Shown piece by piece: positions 1-12,340 of a DNA stretch of 64,000 nucleotides. Every line of letters begins with the position of its first letter. Positions within the stretch are counted from its first letter, which is position 1. A program made the translations under genes and the position numbers. The notes below the pieces were generated by a model. That model was given only the letters and a program-made list of their open reading frames with translations, was not told the DNA's origin and searched no databases. The stretch lies in assembly GCA_029891385.1 (NCBI GenBank), contig CM057228.1, forward strand, positions 79,720,964-79,784,963, written 5' to 3'. The stretch is from Erythroxylum novogranatense. Taxonomy: Eukaryota > Streptophyta > Magnoliopsida > Malpighiales > Erythroxylaceae.

Positions 1-530
1 CCATGAAACAAGAATTTAAAACTACGGTTGCCATGTTTTCGCAGATTATTGTAAATGTCACACAAGAAGTTACAGAAATGCGGGAAGATGAATTAATAAC
101 ATGTATAGAAATGCATTACATATTCGAGAGGTATTCTATTGTGAAACCATGTCAGGATCTAATCCCGACCACAGTGAAATAATTACAAAATTTTTTCGCA
201 AATTAATTTCCTAAAAATTAAGATCAATTTAATTCTATAAAATGATTAACATATATTATAATAAAGTATGAATATAAATTCGTACTTTATTATGAAGCTT
301 TATTATGTTCTTATCATATCTCTGTAATTATTTCCAAAATCAATTCATCTCCAAATCGTAATCGCACAGATGTCTAGCCTCAAATGGTATCCATAAAACG
401 AGTTTAAAGAATTCTGTATCTAATGTCCAGATATAAGTTGACAAAAATTACATGTTACTAACTTTTTCAAAAGTAGATTCTATCTTTATTTGTAAGAGAT
501 TCTCTTTCATCTAAGTGGTTGGAGAGATTT

Positions 531-830
531 TCATCTGATCTTTTTATCTTTTAGATTTAGAATTATCATTGTTTGTGCAGACGTCAAATGATTCAACTTT
601 TTTTTCCCTTGAAATGGCTTCGACCATTTGTACAAGAAGGACAAATATTTTTTGTATGCTTTCGAAGATGACAAATTTTTCTGTGCTTTAGGACTAGATC
701 TTATTTTGCCTTTTTCAATCATACTTATCTTCATTTTCACAAAATTTTCAGCAATCAATGATGTCTTTTTAGCTGGGGCTATCATGGAAGAAAAAAAATT
801 ATTTTCTCCAGCATAGGTTTGAAATTCCAT
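531..830 (-). pseudogene. Unassigned open stretch downstream of the viral relic
   Basis: A 99-codon minus-strand stretch on the 3' side of the caulimovirid polymerase relic. It is rich in Lys and Ser, with no motif I recognise. It could be a remnant of the region downstream of the viral polymerase or chance coding in AT-rich DNA. The equivalent region of copy 2 (about 8465-8765) has the same DNA but the reading is interrupted. Confidence 0.2.
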
Positions 831-1489
831 TTTTAAAGGTTGCCTCCATGCGAAAAATAATAGATCTCATCCCGATGCCTCTTTTGTAGTGAATACCATT
901 TTCATTGTATTTATAAATTCTTTTTGTGATTTAGTATCCATAGTAATGGAAAATATTCTTCCTTCCCCAAAATAATAAAATGATAAGATTCATCATTCTT
1001 CTTCATGAAAATCTAGACAAGTAGCTAACATCTTTACTACTAAGGTATCTTCTGGAGTTATTGTAGAATTATTTAGATAGCAATTATTATAGAATTATTT
1101 GGATAACAATTCTTAACCCTTTCTTGGATCAATTTGGGAAGTAGTAATATCTCACAAAACTATGAGTTTGTCAAGTATATAACATTTATTGTTCCAAAAT
1201 CATACCAATCTCGAATAGTTTGAGGATGAACCTTGCAAAAAGTTTAGTCTAAGGTATATCCTAGAAAAATTAATATAACAAGTATCGTTATTTTGTAAAG
1301 AGTATAAATCTCTCATTACCTTGTATTACACTTGAACAGTAGGATGAATTTTTGGAAGGCTATCAAACATGACATTTTTCTATATCCGCAATTTATGCTA
1401 GTATCAATTCTTAAGAAGATATTATTAGGAGTAAACACTTTTGGATGAATCAGCTGACTAATAGACTTTTTTTATCAAAGAAGAAGAGA

Positions 1490-3190
1490 CTATGGACGAT
1501 GTATCTTCCACTATCTTAACCTTGTTGACTAGGTTATAAAGTTTTTGTTCCGAATAATTGTAGTGATTTATCTTGGCTTGCCATATATGGCAAAATGAAA
1601 GAAGTAACTCAATAATTTGGCATCAAGTTGAAATTTGTAATATCTAATAAAAGAAGTAACATGTATCAATATCTTCAGACATTTGATCTAATAGCTTAAA
1701 TATCTCTTCACTGAGGTTGACCATCGTTCGTTAAGACATCAGCAAGAACATTATTATTAGATTTGATAATTTCAATATCAAAGGTATATTTTGCTAATAA
1801 ATTCTGTCATTTTATATATCCTTTATATTCATGTTTAGAAGGCAAATGATTCTAAATAAAAACCTTGACCTGAGTATTATCAATTTGTAATACAAAGCTT
1901 TTAGGTAATAGAAAATAGAAAACTTTTGATAGCTTTTTACTATCGTCAATAATTCTTTTTCGTTTATATGATATCAATATTGGGTATTTATAAAGGTTCC
2001 CAAAGTATACCGCAAAAGGACTCACCATCTTAATATTAGAAACATCATAATCTATCTTTTTAATACTCTACTCTATACATGATCGGAAGTGTCAATTTCA
2101 AGGATTAAATCATCATCATTAGCTGGTAAAAAAAGTTTTGGCAGTGTGGTACATAAAATCTTAATTTTCTTTGCCTGGTCAATCAGGTAAGGAGAAGAGA
2201 AAATTCAAATATTTGAATCTTCTTTAAAAGCATTTAAAAGATTTTCTTATTTCAGCTCGTTTTAAATAAAATCATAAAGTATAGTTTAATACTCCTAAAA
2301 AATTTGAACTTGTTTTTATTCGTAACTTATCCGAAATTGAAAATGTTTTGACGATATGAGGTTGAAGTTTAACTCCCCTACTGTTTATTTCCATGGCAAG
2401 AAATTCTATTTCAATATGACATATCTTAGCTTTTTTCTCTAAAAGAGCTAAACCAAGTTGTTCATATAAATCTACAAATTTATGGATATGTATAATATGT
2501 TGAGTATTATTACTAGCTATTAAAATATCATCCACATAACAATATATGAAATTATGATACTTGAAGATATTATCTATTTTTCTTTAAAATATTTTTGGGG
2601 CACTTTTTAAACCCAAAGGCATAACTAACTATTCATAATGACCTTGTGGGGTAGAGAAATTAGTATATGGAATGCTATCTTTACTCATTTTTATCTATCA
2701 AAATCCACTCTTGCAATCAAATTTAGAGAAAATTTATTTTCCTCTTGTCAAGTTTATTAATGTTTCTTTATAGGGTAAGAAGTATCCATCAAATACTGTA
2801 TTATCATTTAATTTTTATAATTTACTACCATTTTAACTTTTTTTCTAATTAGTTCTGCATGGTTTCTAGCCATAAAAGCTAGAGAAGAATGAGGGGATTT
2901 ACTAGGTCTAATAATCTTTAGATTTTGCAGTTCAAAAAGTTGTTTTAATTCTTCCCGATCTTTTAAATTATATATCATAGTAGTAACTCTAATAATCATT
3001 TCTTTATTTATCATTTCTAAGTTTGATTCTTCTCATATTTATCCCAAAATTGTAATAGGTTTTGGAATAATTTTTCTTTTTTGTTTTACTATTTCTAATC
3101 CATCTTTGATGGTTTTTTAATCTATTGATACTTATTTTTATAAAATTTCCTATTTTTAATAAAGGTTTTCCTTTTAGAAAGATCAAATTT
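1490..3190 (-). pseudogene. Endogenous caulimovirid polymerase relic (RT-RNase H), copy 1
   Basis: Read on the minus strand, fragments in different frames line up in the order of a Caulimoviridae polymerase. An RT N-terminal segment lies at 2808-3014 (IRPSKSPHSS then RNHAE). The RT active-site VDDI region lies at 2272-2535 and is followed by KAKICH and FLGVLNY. An RNase H end resembling NNNVLADVL lies near 1740-1790. The family normally encodes this as part of a polyprotein with an upstream protease; I cannot place a protease or a movement/coat region here. Many frameshifts and stops make it non-functional. The spacing KIIRPSKS...VDDI...FLGVLNY favours a pararetrovirus over a Ty3 element. It is an old viral copy fixed in the genome and lies inside the duplicated block. 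Confidence 0.72.
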
Positions 3191-3251
3191 TCTTATATAT
3201 TATACCACGCTAGGTTGTGCAAAGTTTAAAGAGGATTGGAGGAGATCGAGC

Positions 3252-3515
3252 ATAGATTTTTATTTAATTAACTATGATCCATTGACTAAGAGGGTCTTAA
3301 AATGTATTTTTTGTTTAATAGTATGAAATAATATAAAATTTTAGGATCATTTTAATAAAATGTCTAACATTTTATTTTTATGATACCGAAATTAATATTC
3401 TTTTAAGAAATAACTTTCTAATTATTTCTTAAGATATTATTTGGTACTATTAAACAATAAATACATTTTAAAACTCCTTGTAGTCATTGGCTCTAGTTAA
3501 TCGAATAAAAAATGC
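3252..3515. repeat. MITE-like long inverted repeat, copy 1
   Basis: Bases from about 3255 to 3335 (TTTTTATTTAATTAACTATG onward) reappear reverse-complemented at about 3435-3515. This gives arms of roughly 80 bp around an AT-rich centre. The arms share the run TTAAAATGTATT and TTTAATAGTA. Size and structure fit a foldback or MITE-type non-autonomous DNA element. No clean target duplication could be fixed; GCATA flanks both sides in copy 2 at slightly ambiguous positions. No coding capacity. Confidence 0.55.
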
Positions 3516-3812
3516 ATAATAGACCCTTTAATTTGGAAATGTAAAATTGATCTACATATAATTCAATCATGACTTCTTATTTTCTAGAGAAATTTATATA
3601 TGGAGTATTTGGACTAGATTTAGATTTTGTAGAATTGATAATGAAATAATTACATCCCTTTTTGAAGACGTTGTTGATATTATAACAAAAAGTGATAACA
3701 TAGAGGATGAAGATTTGTTTCAAATCTCTTCAATATTTGATAGTATGAGAAGCTAAGATATGATAAAATCTTTTATTTATTCTAGTGATTAAGATATATG
3801 TGTTAGATATTT

Positions 3813-4142
3813 CACTACAACATATATGTGTATTGGCTACGATTTGTTTGGTGACGATCCAAAAATCATCGTCAAAAGTGTCCTATTGCGATGCTTTGAA
3901 AGTTCGTCTCTAAAAGTTAAAGATTGTACGTCGGTTAACCAAAACGTCATTAAGGGGAAGCAATTTTATGACGTTTATACAATATCGTCACAATATCAAC
4001 AAGCTTTAACGACGTTTGGCCTCTTTCTTCATAAAAAAGAAACAATTATCGACGATAAGAAACTATCGTTGCCGTATGTTGGACAAATCAATATGATTAG
4101 CGTCAATTTAGATAAAGCGTTGGCAATTACTTGGAAAATAGT
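3813..4142 (+). mobile_element. CACTA-like transposon terminus, copy 1 (truncated)
   Basis: Starts with CACTACAA, the hallmark terminus of En/Spm (CACTA) DNA transposons. It is followed by many short subterminal motifs around CGTC/GACG in both orientations (for example GACGATCC, ACGTCGG, TATCGTC, ACGACG, CGACGAT). Such arrays bind the transposase in this superfamily. No matching TTGTAGTG end was found, so only one terminus is visible. The open frame through it is a by-product. Truncated at the junction with the LINE. Confidence 0.5.
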
Positions 4143-4145
4143 AAC

Positions 4146-5330
4146 AAAACCTGGATCTATTTCTCCAAGAATGTCCCTCCAGCAATTGCCCGATGCCTCA
4201 GTCAATCTTTAAGCATTTAACACACCCACAATCTGGGCAAATATCTAGGGGTTCCTTTGATTCACGAGCGTACAACGAGACATATCTATCAGTACATCAT
4301 TGAAAATGCTCAAAACAAACTTACAGGATGGAAGACCAAAGCGTTGTCCCTTGCGGGACGTGTTACACTAACCTATTTAGTGATTTCGACCCTCCTTATT
4401 TACACGATGCAAACAGTGCGACTCCCGAGGTAACTCTGCAACGATTTGAAGCAACTCATGACAGACTTTATATGGGGATCAACGGAGGCACAAAGGAAAA
4501 CACATCTGGTTAATTGGGAAACCGTGTGTAAGTCTAAAACTACCGGGGATCTGGGTCTTAAACATATCTGTTCGTCCAATGATGCTCTACTATCCAAGCT
4601 AAGCTGGGCTTTGATCACTCAGCCCTCTGCTTTATGGGTTCATATCCTCAGGGCTAAATATCGAGTTGGACCTAATCCTCTTTCCTCTTCCATAAAAAGG
4701 CAAGGGGCGTCGATTATTTGGAGGGACATCTTTGCCACCTGGCAGTATGTTCGTCATGGCATAAAATGGAAATTGGGAAATGAGAGGTGAATTCACTTTT
4801 GGTTAGATAACTGGGTGCCTGATTGGGGGCCTCTATGTTTAGTGGCCACCACCACTCTGCCCGAGAGTATACTGTACGCCACAGTGGCGGATTTTACAAA
4901 TGAAGTCGATAAGTGGTGTTGGAATATGTTCCATCAATATCTCCCTTCCTCGGTCTATATGGAGATTGTGTAGATCCAGCCTAATGTAGATGGCATAGCA
5001 GAGGATAGCATGATATGGGGTCATATAAATCATGGGCGGTTCATAGTGGTGTTTGCTTATGACCTTATTGAAGGTGGCAGCACAGAGAAACGTAATAGAT
5101 TGTGGGATTTAATCTGGAAATGGGCAGGGCCCTAACTGATTCCAGCCTTCTTGTGGCTTTAACTAAAGGCAAACTGCTGACGAATCAACACAGAGTGGCT
5201 CGCCGGCTCACAATGGACAGCAGGTGTCAGGTCTGTGGACAAGAAGAATCAAATTTGCATGTTATTTGAGATTGCTCGAGAGCAAAAACCTTTTGATGTA
5301 ATTTCACCGTGGAAGTAGTGGATCCGGACT
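4146..5330 (+). pseudogene. LINE ORF2 relic: RT C-terminus and zf-RVT
   Basis: One frame from 4146 reads NVPPAIARCLSQSLS, then LGKYLGVPL, LTGWKTKALSLAGRVTL, DFIWGS and SSNDALLSKLSWAL. This is the conserved block downstream of the RT palm in plant LINEs. The frame is interrupted by a TAA near 4210, a TAA near 4420 and a TGA at about 4788 where Trp is expected before HFWLDNW. A zinc-binding region follows near 5170-5275 (CQVCG, then H and C spaced as in zf-RVT, with a stop in the His-to-Cys interval). Not functional. Confidence 0.78.
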
Positions 5331-5609
5331 TCTTCCATCGAGATCTGGAGCGGTGGGTGGGTCACAACCTCGGAACGTCAATACAAGTGAATCATGTTGA
5401 CTAGGTTACTATTTATGGTGTAGCCTGCTGGTTGTTGTGGCAGTGGAGAAATTGCAGCTTGTTTGAAGCAGATTTTGTCTCTCGAGCAGTTATGGAATGT
5501 GGCATGGATAGGTAGAGCAAGGTCAGCGGAAAGTTGCATACTGCCGACTTAGGGTCTACCTATAGATACCTTATTTGGCTGGACAAAACCGCCTGAATCT
5601 TAGGTCAAA

Positions 5610-6056
5610 ATTAATTTGGATAGTACAATTAAGCATGGTTCGAATCTTGCCACTGCAGGTGGTTTAATTAGGGATTGTCAAAGGAGGTGGTGCGGTGGGT
5701 TTCTACACCACATCGGCAGGGGCTCTCCTATCACTGCAGAATTATGGGGAGTCCACTCGAGCGTTAACCTGGCATGGACGCTTGGATATCAATGCTTGAT
5801 TGTTGAAGTGGACTCCTTGGAGGTAATTAACATTCTCTCCTCTTCAACTATAGTTTTAACTGAAGATAACTTTTTGGTGGCAGGTACCCGTGGCCTTCTT
5901 CATCGAGCCTGGGAGGTGCAGCTACAATACGTGAGTCGTGAAGGAAACCAATGTGTCGATCGACTAGCCTCTATCGCAATGATGTTCAGTCCAGGTCTTT
6001 ATATGCTTGAAGAGCCTCTGATGACGGTCGTGAAATTACTTCATCGAGATCAGTAA
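5610..6056 (+). pseudogene. LINE ORF2 relic: RNase H domain
   Basis: About 145 codons matching the plant RVT_3 RNase H domain: an Asp in NLDST, GGLIRDCQRRW, the catalytic Glu in AELWGVHSSV, VEVDS with the next acidic residue, and a C-terminal Asp in CVDRLAS. The acidic residues appear retained, but the domain is cut off from the upstream part by stops and lacks its own initiation context. Ends at TAA 6054-6056, followed by the LINE 3' UTR. Confidence 0.75.
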
Positions 6057-6145
6057 GGAGTCAAGTACCGTAGAAACCTGCATTAGCTAGGGTATCTTTT
6101 GTTTGTTTTTTATTTTCTTTCCTTTGTAGCAAAAAAAATACAAAT

Positions 6146-7937
6146 CTTTGCAATTATGAAACACCACTTTCGAATTGATCCTACCAAACAATTATAAAAC
6201 AACAAAAATAAATCATAAATAAAATAAAATAATGATTACTTTTCAACAAGTAACAAAAGTGAGCAAAATATATACTTGGATTTTATCTCTTTGATATATA
6301 GCAATGACAATCCCAAAATCAGTAAAGCATCTTTACAATATCTATTTGTGAGTTTAAGAGATCTTACATCATTTCATGGGTAACAATTGTTATAATAATT
6401 AATAGAACTCCTCTTCAATTTTCGTTGTAAAACTTAGCTTGAAATAGACATTAAAGTTTAAAAATGACGCAGTTGCGAACAACAGAGAGTAAATCAATAG
6501 AAAGGACTAAAATTAATTGAAATTTGGGTTTTGTAAGTATTAACATAAAAATTATGAAAGTGACACATCAATTACCTAATGAGAAGGAACTTGAAAGAAG
6601 AAAGTAGATGTCAAGGAAGGTGACCTACATGATAATTTTCTATTTAATATTTCAAGATTTTAAATTAGTTTTCACCTCCAACATGAGAAGCGAGTTGAGT
6701 TAAATATCCTAAAACATGAGAAAGTAAATCAAAGTTTATTTTTGAGAACGAGCCTTTCGGCAATGTACCAATTTGATTATGGTCGACATTTTATGAAAAT
6801 TTTTTATACCTATAGAAAGTTCCTAAGAGATATAAACCGATTAATGTATACATTTATTTGAATTTTAAAAAACCTTAAAGTTGGAGTTATATTTTAACCT
6901 AAGATGTTATATAACTTGCAAATTTAAAATTATGGTGTGAAAGTCCTTAATTTTGAATAGTTTAATTATAAAAATATTTTTGGATGACCTAAAAGTTATT
7001 TAAAAGTTTAATTTTAATTAAGAGGTTGTTTCTATAAAATATTAAACTCTTAAATTATTGTAATTTTTATATTTTTGTGTCCTTTACTCTCATTATAATT
7101 ATAATCTATAGGTATGTGTTTGTATTGTATATTGAATATTGAATATTATATTAAATTATGAAATCAAATTTTTTTATTAGATTAAACCAATGTATCTTTG
7201 TAGTGAAACTTCAAACTTTCCATGTATTAAAAAGAGTATAAGCACGCTAAAACAATTCATATCAAACGGATTACCTATAGTCTGGCTTGGTTGGAAAAAT
7301 TCCATAGCTGGTCAAATGGGGGGACCTCTACGACCCGTGACTTAAATGAGGCTACCTAATTCGAAGTCAATTTAGGGTTTAGCTGTCACACTAACCGAAC
7401 GTTTATGTAAGTAGGGACTTTTTTTAGGTTACATGTTTCGTTTGATTGAAATCCAAACATTCCAAACTTCGGTGAAGATGTTGGGGTCGCACATTAAAAA
7501 ACCAAGCTGGCATTTGAGTCCGTAGCATACCACCTAGTAATGCTCGAACGTCATGGGCTTTGGCTGCATTTCTTGGTTAGCGTAAGTGGGCCAGGAAATC
7601 TATGCTATATTTCTGACATACCCCTTAAAAAATCCCTTGCATATGCAACTTGGGTTGTACGAGTCTATTAACTCCAGGTATTAGTCAAGAAACAAAACAG
7701 GGTAAAAAATCGGAATTTTGCAGATTCTCTGTAAGCTCTGGGTTAAAACTGCTCCCATTTCCCAAGTGTTTCCAACCTCTCCTCACTCAACTTAACTTAA
7801 GGTATATCAAGTATTCTATACACTCGTCCCCAGATATGCATAGAAGCGATCACATGCAATTAAGCCTATGGCATGAGCAATAAGAGAACTACCCATCGAT
7901 GATTCTTGAACTTAGAAAGAGTAATTTAAAAAGAAAC
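6146..7937. other. No recognisable feature
   Basis: AT-rich DNA between the LINE tail and duplication copy 2. I see no protein similarity, LTR terminus, tandem repeat or RNA gene. Short open stretches (for example 7650-7883) have no recognisable residues. The 7260-7640 part is somewhat less AT-rich but unassigned. Confidence 0.5.
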
Positions 7938-9419
7938 CATGAAACAAAAATTTAAAACTACGGTTGCCATGTTTTCGCAGATTATTGTAAATGTCATACA
8001 AGAAGTTACAGAAATGCGGGAAGATGAATTAATAACATGTATAGAAATGCATTACATATTCGAGAGGTATTCTATTGTGAAACCATGTCAGGATCTAATC
8101 CCAACCACAGTGAAATAATTACAAAATTTTTTAGCAAATTAATTTCCTAAAAATTAAGATCAATTTAATTCTATAAAATGATTAACATATATTATAATAA
8201 AGTATGAATATAAATTCGTACTTTATTATGAAGCTTTATTATGTTCTTATCATATCTCTGTAATTATTTCCAAAATCAATTCATCTCAAAATCGTAATCG
8301 CACAGATGTCTAGCCTCAAATGGTATCCATAAAACGAGTTTAAAGAATTCTGTATCTAATGTCCAGATATAAAGTTGACAAAAATTACATGTTACTAACT
8401 TTTTCAAAAGTAGATTCTATCTTTATTTGTAAGAGATTCTCTTTCATCTAAGTGGTTGGAGAGATTTTCATATGATCTTTTTATCTTTTAGATTTAGAAT
8501 TATCATTGTTTGTGCAGACGTCAAATGATTCAACTTTTTTTCCCTTGAAATGGCTTCGACCATTTGTACAAGAAGGACAAATATTTTTTGTATGCTTTCG
8601 AAGATGACAAATTTTTCTGTGCTTTAGGACTAGATCTTATTTTGCCTTTTTCAATCATACTTATCTTCATTTTCACAAAATTTTCAGCAATCAAAGATGT
8701 TCTGGGGCTATCATGGAAGAAAAAAAATTATTTTCTCCAGCATAGGTTTGAAATCCCATTTTTATAGGTTGCCTCCAGGCGAAAATAAAATGGTATTTTA
8801 TTTTCACAAAATACCATTTTCATTGTATTTATAAATTCTTTTTGTGATTTAGTATCCATAGTAATGGAAAATATTCTTCCTTCCCCAAAATAATAAAATG
8901 ATAAGATTCATCATTCTTCTTCATGAAAATCTAGACAAGTAGCTAACATCTTTACTACTAAGGTATCTTCCGGAGTTATTGTAGAATTATTGAGATAACA
9001 ATTATTGTAGAATTATTTGGATAACAATTCTTAACCCTTTCTTGGATCAATTTGGGAAGTAGTAATATCTCACAAAACTATGGGTTTTTCAAGTATATAA
9101 CATTTATTGTTCCAAAATCATACCAATCTCGAATAGTTTGAGGATGAACCTTGCAGAAAGTTTAGTCTAAGGTATATCCTAGAAAAATTATTATAACAAG
9201 TATCGTTATTTTGTAAAGAGTATAAATCTCTCATTACCTTGTAATGCACTTAAATAGTAGGATGAATTTTTGGAAGGCTATCAAACATGACATTTTTCTA
9301 TATCCGCAATTTATGCTAGTATCAATTCTTAATAAGATATTATTAGGAGTAACCTCTTTTGGATGAATCTGCTGACTAATAGATTTTTTTTATCAAAGAA
9401 GAAGAGACTATGGACGATG

Positions 9420-11130
9420 TATCTTCCACTATCTTAACTTTTTTGACTAGGTTATAAAGTTTTTGTTCCGAATAATTGTAGTGATTTATCTTGGCTTGCC
9501 ATATATGACAAAATGAAAGAAGTAACTCAATAATTTGGCATCATGTTGAAATTTGTAATATCTAATAAAAGAAGTAACATGTATCAATATCTTCAGACAT
9601 TTGATCTAATAGCTTAAATATCTCTTCACTGAGGTTGATCATCGTTCGTTAAGACATCAGCAAGAACATTATTATTAGATTTGATAATTTCAATATCAAA
9701 GGTATATTTTGCTAATAAATTTTGTCATTTTATATATCCTTTATATTCATGTTTAGAAGGCAAATGATTCTAAATAAAAACCTGGACCTGAGTATTATCA
9801 ATTTCTAATACAAAGCTTTTAGGTAATAGAAAATAGAAAACTTTTGACAGCTTTTTTACTATCGTCAATAATTCTTTTTCGTTTATATGATATCAATATT
9901 GGGTATTTATAAAGGTTCCCAAAGTATACCTGCAAAAGGACTCAGTCATCTTAATATTAGAAACATCATAATCTATCTTTTTTAATACTCTACTCTATAC
10001 ATGATCGGAAGTGTCAATTTCAAGGATTAAATCATCATCATTAGCTGGTAAAAAAAGTTTTGGAAGTGTGGTACATAAAATCTTAATTTTCTTTACCTGG
10101 TCAATCAGGTAAGGAGAAGAGAAAATTCAAATATTTGAATCTTCTTTAAAAGCATTTAAAAAGATTTTCTTATTTCAGCTACGTTTTAAATAAAATCATA
10201 AGTATAGTTTAATACTCCTAAAAAAATTTGAACTTGTTTTTTATTCTGTAACTTATCAGGAAATTGAAAAATGTTTTTGACGATATGAGGTTGAAGTTTA
10301 ACTCCCCTACTGTTTGTTTCCATGGCAAGAAATTCTATTTCAATATGACATATCTTAGCTTTTTTCTCTAAAAGAGCTAAACCAAGTTGTTCATATAAAT
10401 CTACAAATTTATGGATATGTATAATATGTTGAGCAATATTATTACTAGCTATTAAAATATCATCCACATAACAATATATGAAATTATGATACTTGAAGAT
10501 ATTATCTATTTTCTTTAAAATATTTTTGGGGCACTTTTTAAACCCAAAGGCATAACTAACTATTCATAATGACTTTGTGGGGTAGAGAAATTAGTATATG
10601 GAAGGCTATCTTTACTCATTTTTATCTATCAAAATCCACTCTTGCAATCAAATTTAGAGAAAATTTATTTTCCTCTTGTCAAGTTTATTAATGTTTCTTT
10701 ATAAGGTAAGAAGTATCCATCAAATACTATATTATCATTTAATTTTTTATAATTTACTACCATTTTAACTTTTTTTCTAATTAGTTCTGCATGGTTTCTA
10801 GCCATACAAGCTAGAGAAGAATGAGGGGATTTACTAGGTCTAATAATCTTTAGATTTTGCAGTTCAAAAAGTTGTTTTAATTCTTCCTAATCTTCTAAAT
10901 TATATCTCATAGTAGTAACTCTAATAATCTTTTCTTTATTTATCATTTCTAAGTTTGATTCTTCTCTATATTTATCCCAAAATTGTAATAGGTTTTGGAA
11001 TAATTTTTCTTTTTGTTTTACTATTTCTAATCCATCTTTGATGGTTTTTTAATCTATTGATACTTATTTTTTAATATAAAATTTCCTATTTTTAATAAAG
11101 GTTTTCCTTTTAGAAAGATCAAATTTTCTT
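9420..11130 (-). pseudogene. Endogenous caulimovirid polymerase relic (RT-RNase H), copy 2
   Basis: Paralogue of the 1490-3190 relic, carried by the duplication. It is slightly better preserved: 10186-10467 is one open stretch of 93 codons that includes VDDI, KAKICH and the FLGVLNY region, which are broken by small indels in copy 1. The RT N-terminal part (10760-10940) and the RNase H end (about 9650-9700) are frameshifted or interrupted. No intact polymerase remains. Confidence 0.72.
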
Positions 11131-11189
11131 ATATATTATACCACGCTATGTTGTGCAAAGTTTAAAGAGGATTGGAGGAGATCGAGCAT

Positions 11190-11455
11190 AGGATTTTTAT
11201 TTAATTAACTATGATCCATTTACTAAGAGGGTCTTAAAATGTATTTTTTGTTTAATAGTATCAAATAATATCAAAAGTTTAGGATCATTTTAATAAAATG
11301 TCTAACATTTTATTTTTATGATACCGTAATTGATATTCTTTAAGAAATAACTTTCTCTAATTATTTCATAAGATATTATTTGATACTATTAAACAATAAA
11401 TACATTTTAAAACTCCTTAGTAGTCATTAGCTCTAGTTAATCGAATAAAAATGCA
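11190..11455. repeat. MITE-like long inverted repeat, copy 2
   Basis: Paralogue of the element at 3252-3515. Arms at about 11193-11275 and 11370-11452 match in inverted orientation, with GCATA close outside each arm as a possible target duplication. It lies just upstream of the CACTA-like end, as in copy 1. Confidence 0.55.
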
Positions 11456-11749
11456 TAATAGACCCTTTAATTTGGAAATGTAAAATTGATCTACATATAA
11501 TTCAATCATGACTTCTTATTTTCTAGAGAAATTTATATATGGAGTATTTGGACTAGATTTATATTTTGTAGAATTGATAATTAAATAATTACATCCCTTT
11601 TGAAGACGTTGTTGATATTATAACAAAAGTGATAACATAGAGGATGAAGATTTGTTTCAAATCTCTTCAATATTTGATAGTATGAGAAGCTAAGATATGA
11701 TAAAATCTTTTATTTATTCTAGTGATTAAGATATATGTGTTAGATATTT

Positions 11750-12340
11750 CACTACAACATATATGTGTATTGGCTACGATTTGTTTGGTGACGATCCAAA
11801 AATCATCGTCAAAAGTGTCCTATTGCGATGCTTTGATAGTTCGTCTCTAAAAGTTAAAGATTGTACGTCGGTTAACCAAAACGTCATTAAGGGGAAGCAA
11901 TTTTATGACGTTTATACAATATCGTCACAATATCAACAAGCTTTAACGACGTTTGGCCTCTCTCGTCATAAAAAAGAAACAATTATCGACGATAAGAAGC
12001 TATCGTTGCCGTATGTTGGACAAATCAATATGATTAGCGTCAATTTAGATAAAGCGTTGGCAATTACTTGGAAAATAGTAAAAAAAAAAAAAAACTACAT
12101 CACCTTGCTTTCCTTTTTCCTGACGATTCAATTAATCGTCGCACAATGTCTTGCAAAGATAATACGGAGCGACAATAAATGGCTATGTTTCACAGAATGT
12201 TCACTATTGGCGACGAATATTATCCTTCATCGTCGATGTTTGGCAACGAGTGGCTTAGGCACCATGGTTTGGTGGATATATTGTGACCATTTTATTTATT
12301 CACCGCATATGGTTCAAGATATAGTGATGATGATATATTT
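11750..12340 (+). mobile_element. CACTA-like transposon terminus, copy 2
   Basis: Same CACTACAA start and subterminal CGTC/GACG array as copy 1. It continues past an A-tract (12081-12094) into about 250 bp with further motifs (GACGATTC, TCGTCGC, GCGACAAT, GCGACGAAT, CATCGTCGATG). No opposite terminus is recognisable before 12840, so this is a terminal fragment or a decayed small element. The class assignment rests on terminus and motif style only. Confidence 0.48.

Larger units (their letters stand above)
1..4142. repeat. Direct duplication, copy 1 (left end outside window)
   Basis: The sequence from base 1 matches the sequence from about 7938 almost base for base, with an offset of 7937-7940 throughout, so it is one collinear duplicated block. 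Similarity stops at about 4142, where this copy runs into LINE sequence and copy 2 runs into an A-tract followed by more CACTA-like sequence. The block holds a minus-strand caulimovirid polymerase relic, a MITE-like inverted repeat and a CACTA-like end. This copy has more one-base losses in homopolymers and at CTG/CAG than copy 2. Base 1 already lies inside the match, so the block may extend leftward. Confidence 0.9.
4143..6145 (+). mobile_element. 5'-truncated LINE (plant L1 type)
   Basis: Carries the C-terminal part of a plant LINE ORF2: the end of the reverse transcriptase, a zf-RVT zinc-binding region and an RNase H domain. A 3' UTR and a short A-rich tract near 6131-6140 follow. The 5' part (endonuclease and most of the RT) is absent and sequence starts abruptly at 4143, as expected of incomplete target-primed reverse transcription. 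No target duplication was found, because the original 3' flank is not continuous with copy 2 of the duplication. Confidence 0.8.
7938..12080. repeat. Direct duplication, copy 2
   Basis: Second copy of the block at 1-4142. One local difference is visible near 8780-8815: about 35 bases after the shared GGTTGCCTCCA differ from copy 1 (850-890). Homology ends in an A-tract near 12081, after which this copy continues into CACTA-like sequence that copy 1 lacks. Confidence 0.9.

Noticed and set aside
3826..4212. Coding gene of about 128 codons (and the 199-codon version at 11763-12362)
   Set aside because: The frames lie in CACTA-like subterminal repeats, show no domain, and continue into unrelated sequence in each copy. 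Opened by chance.
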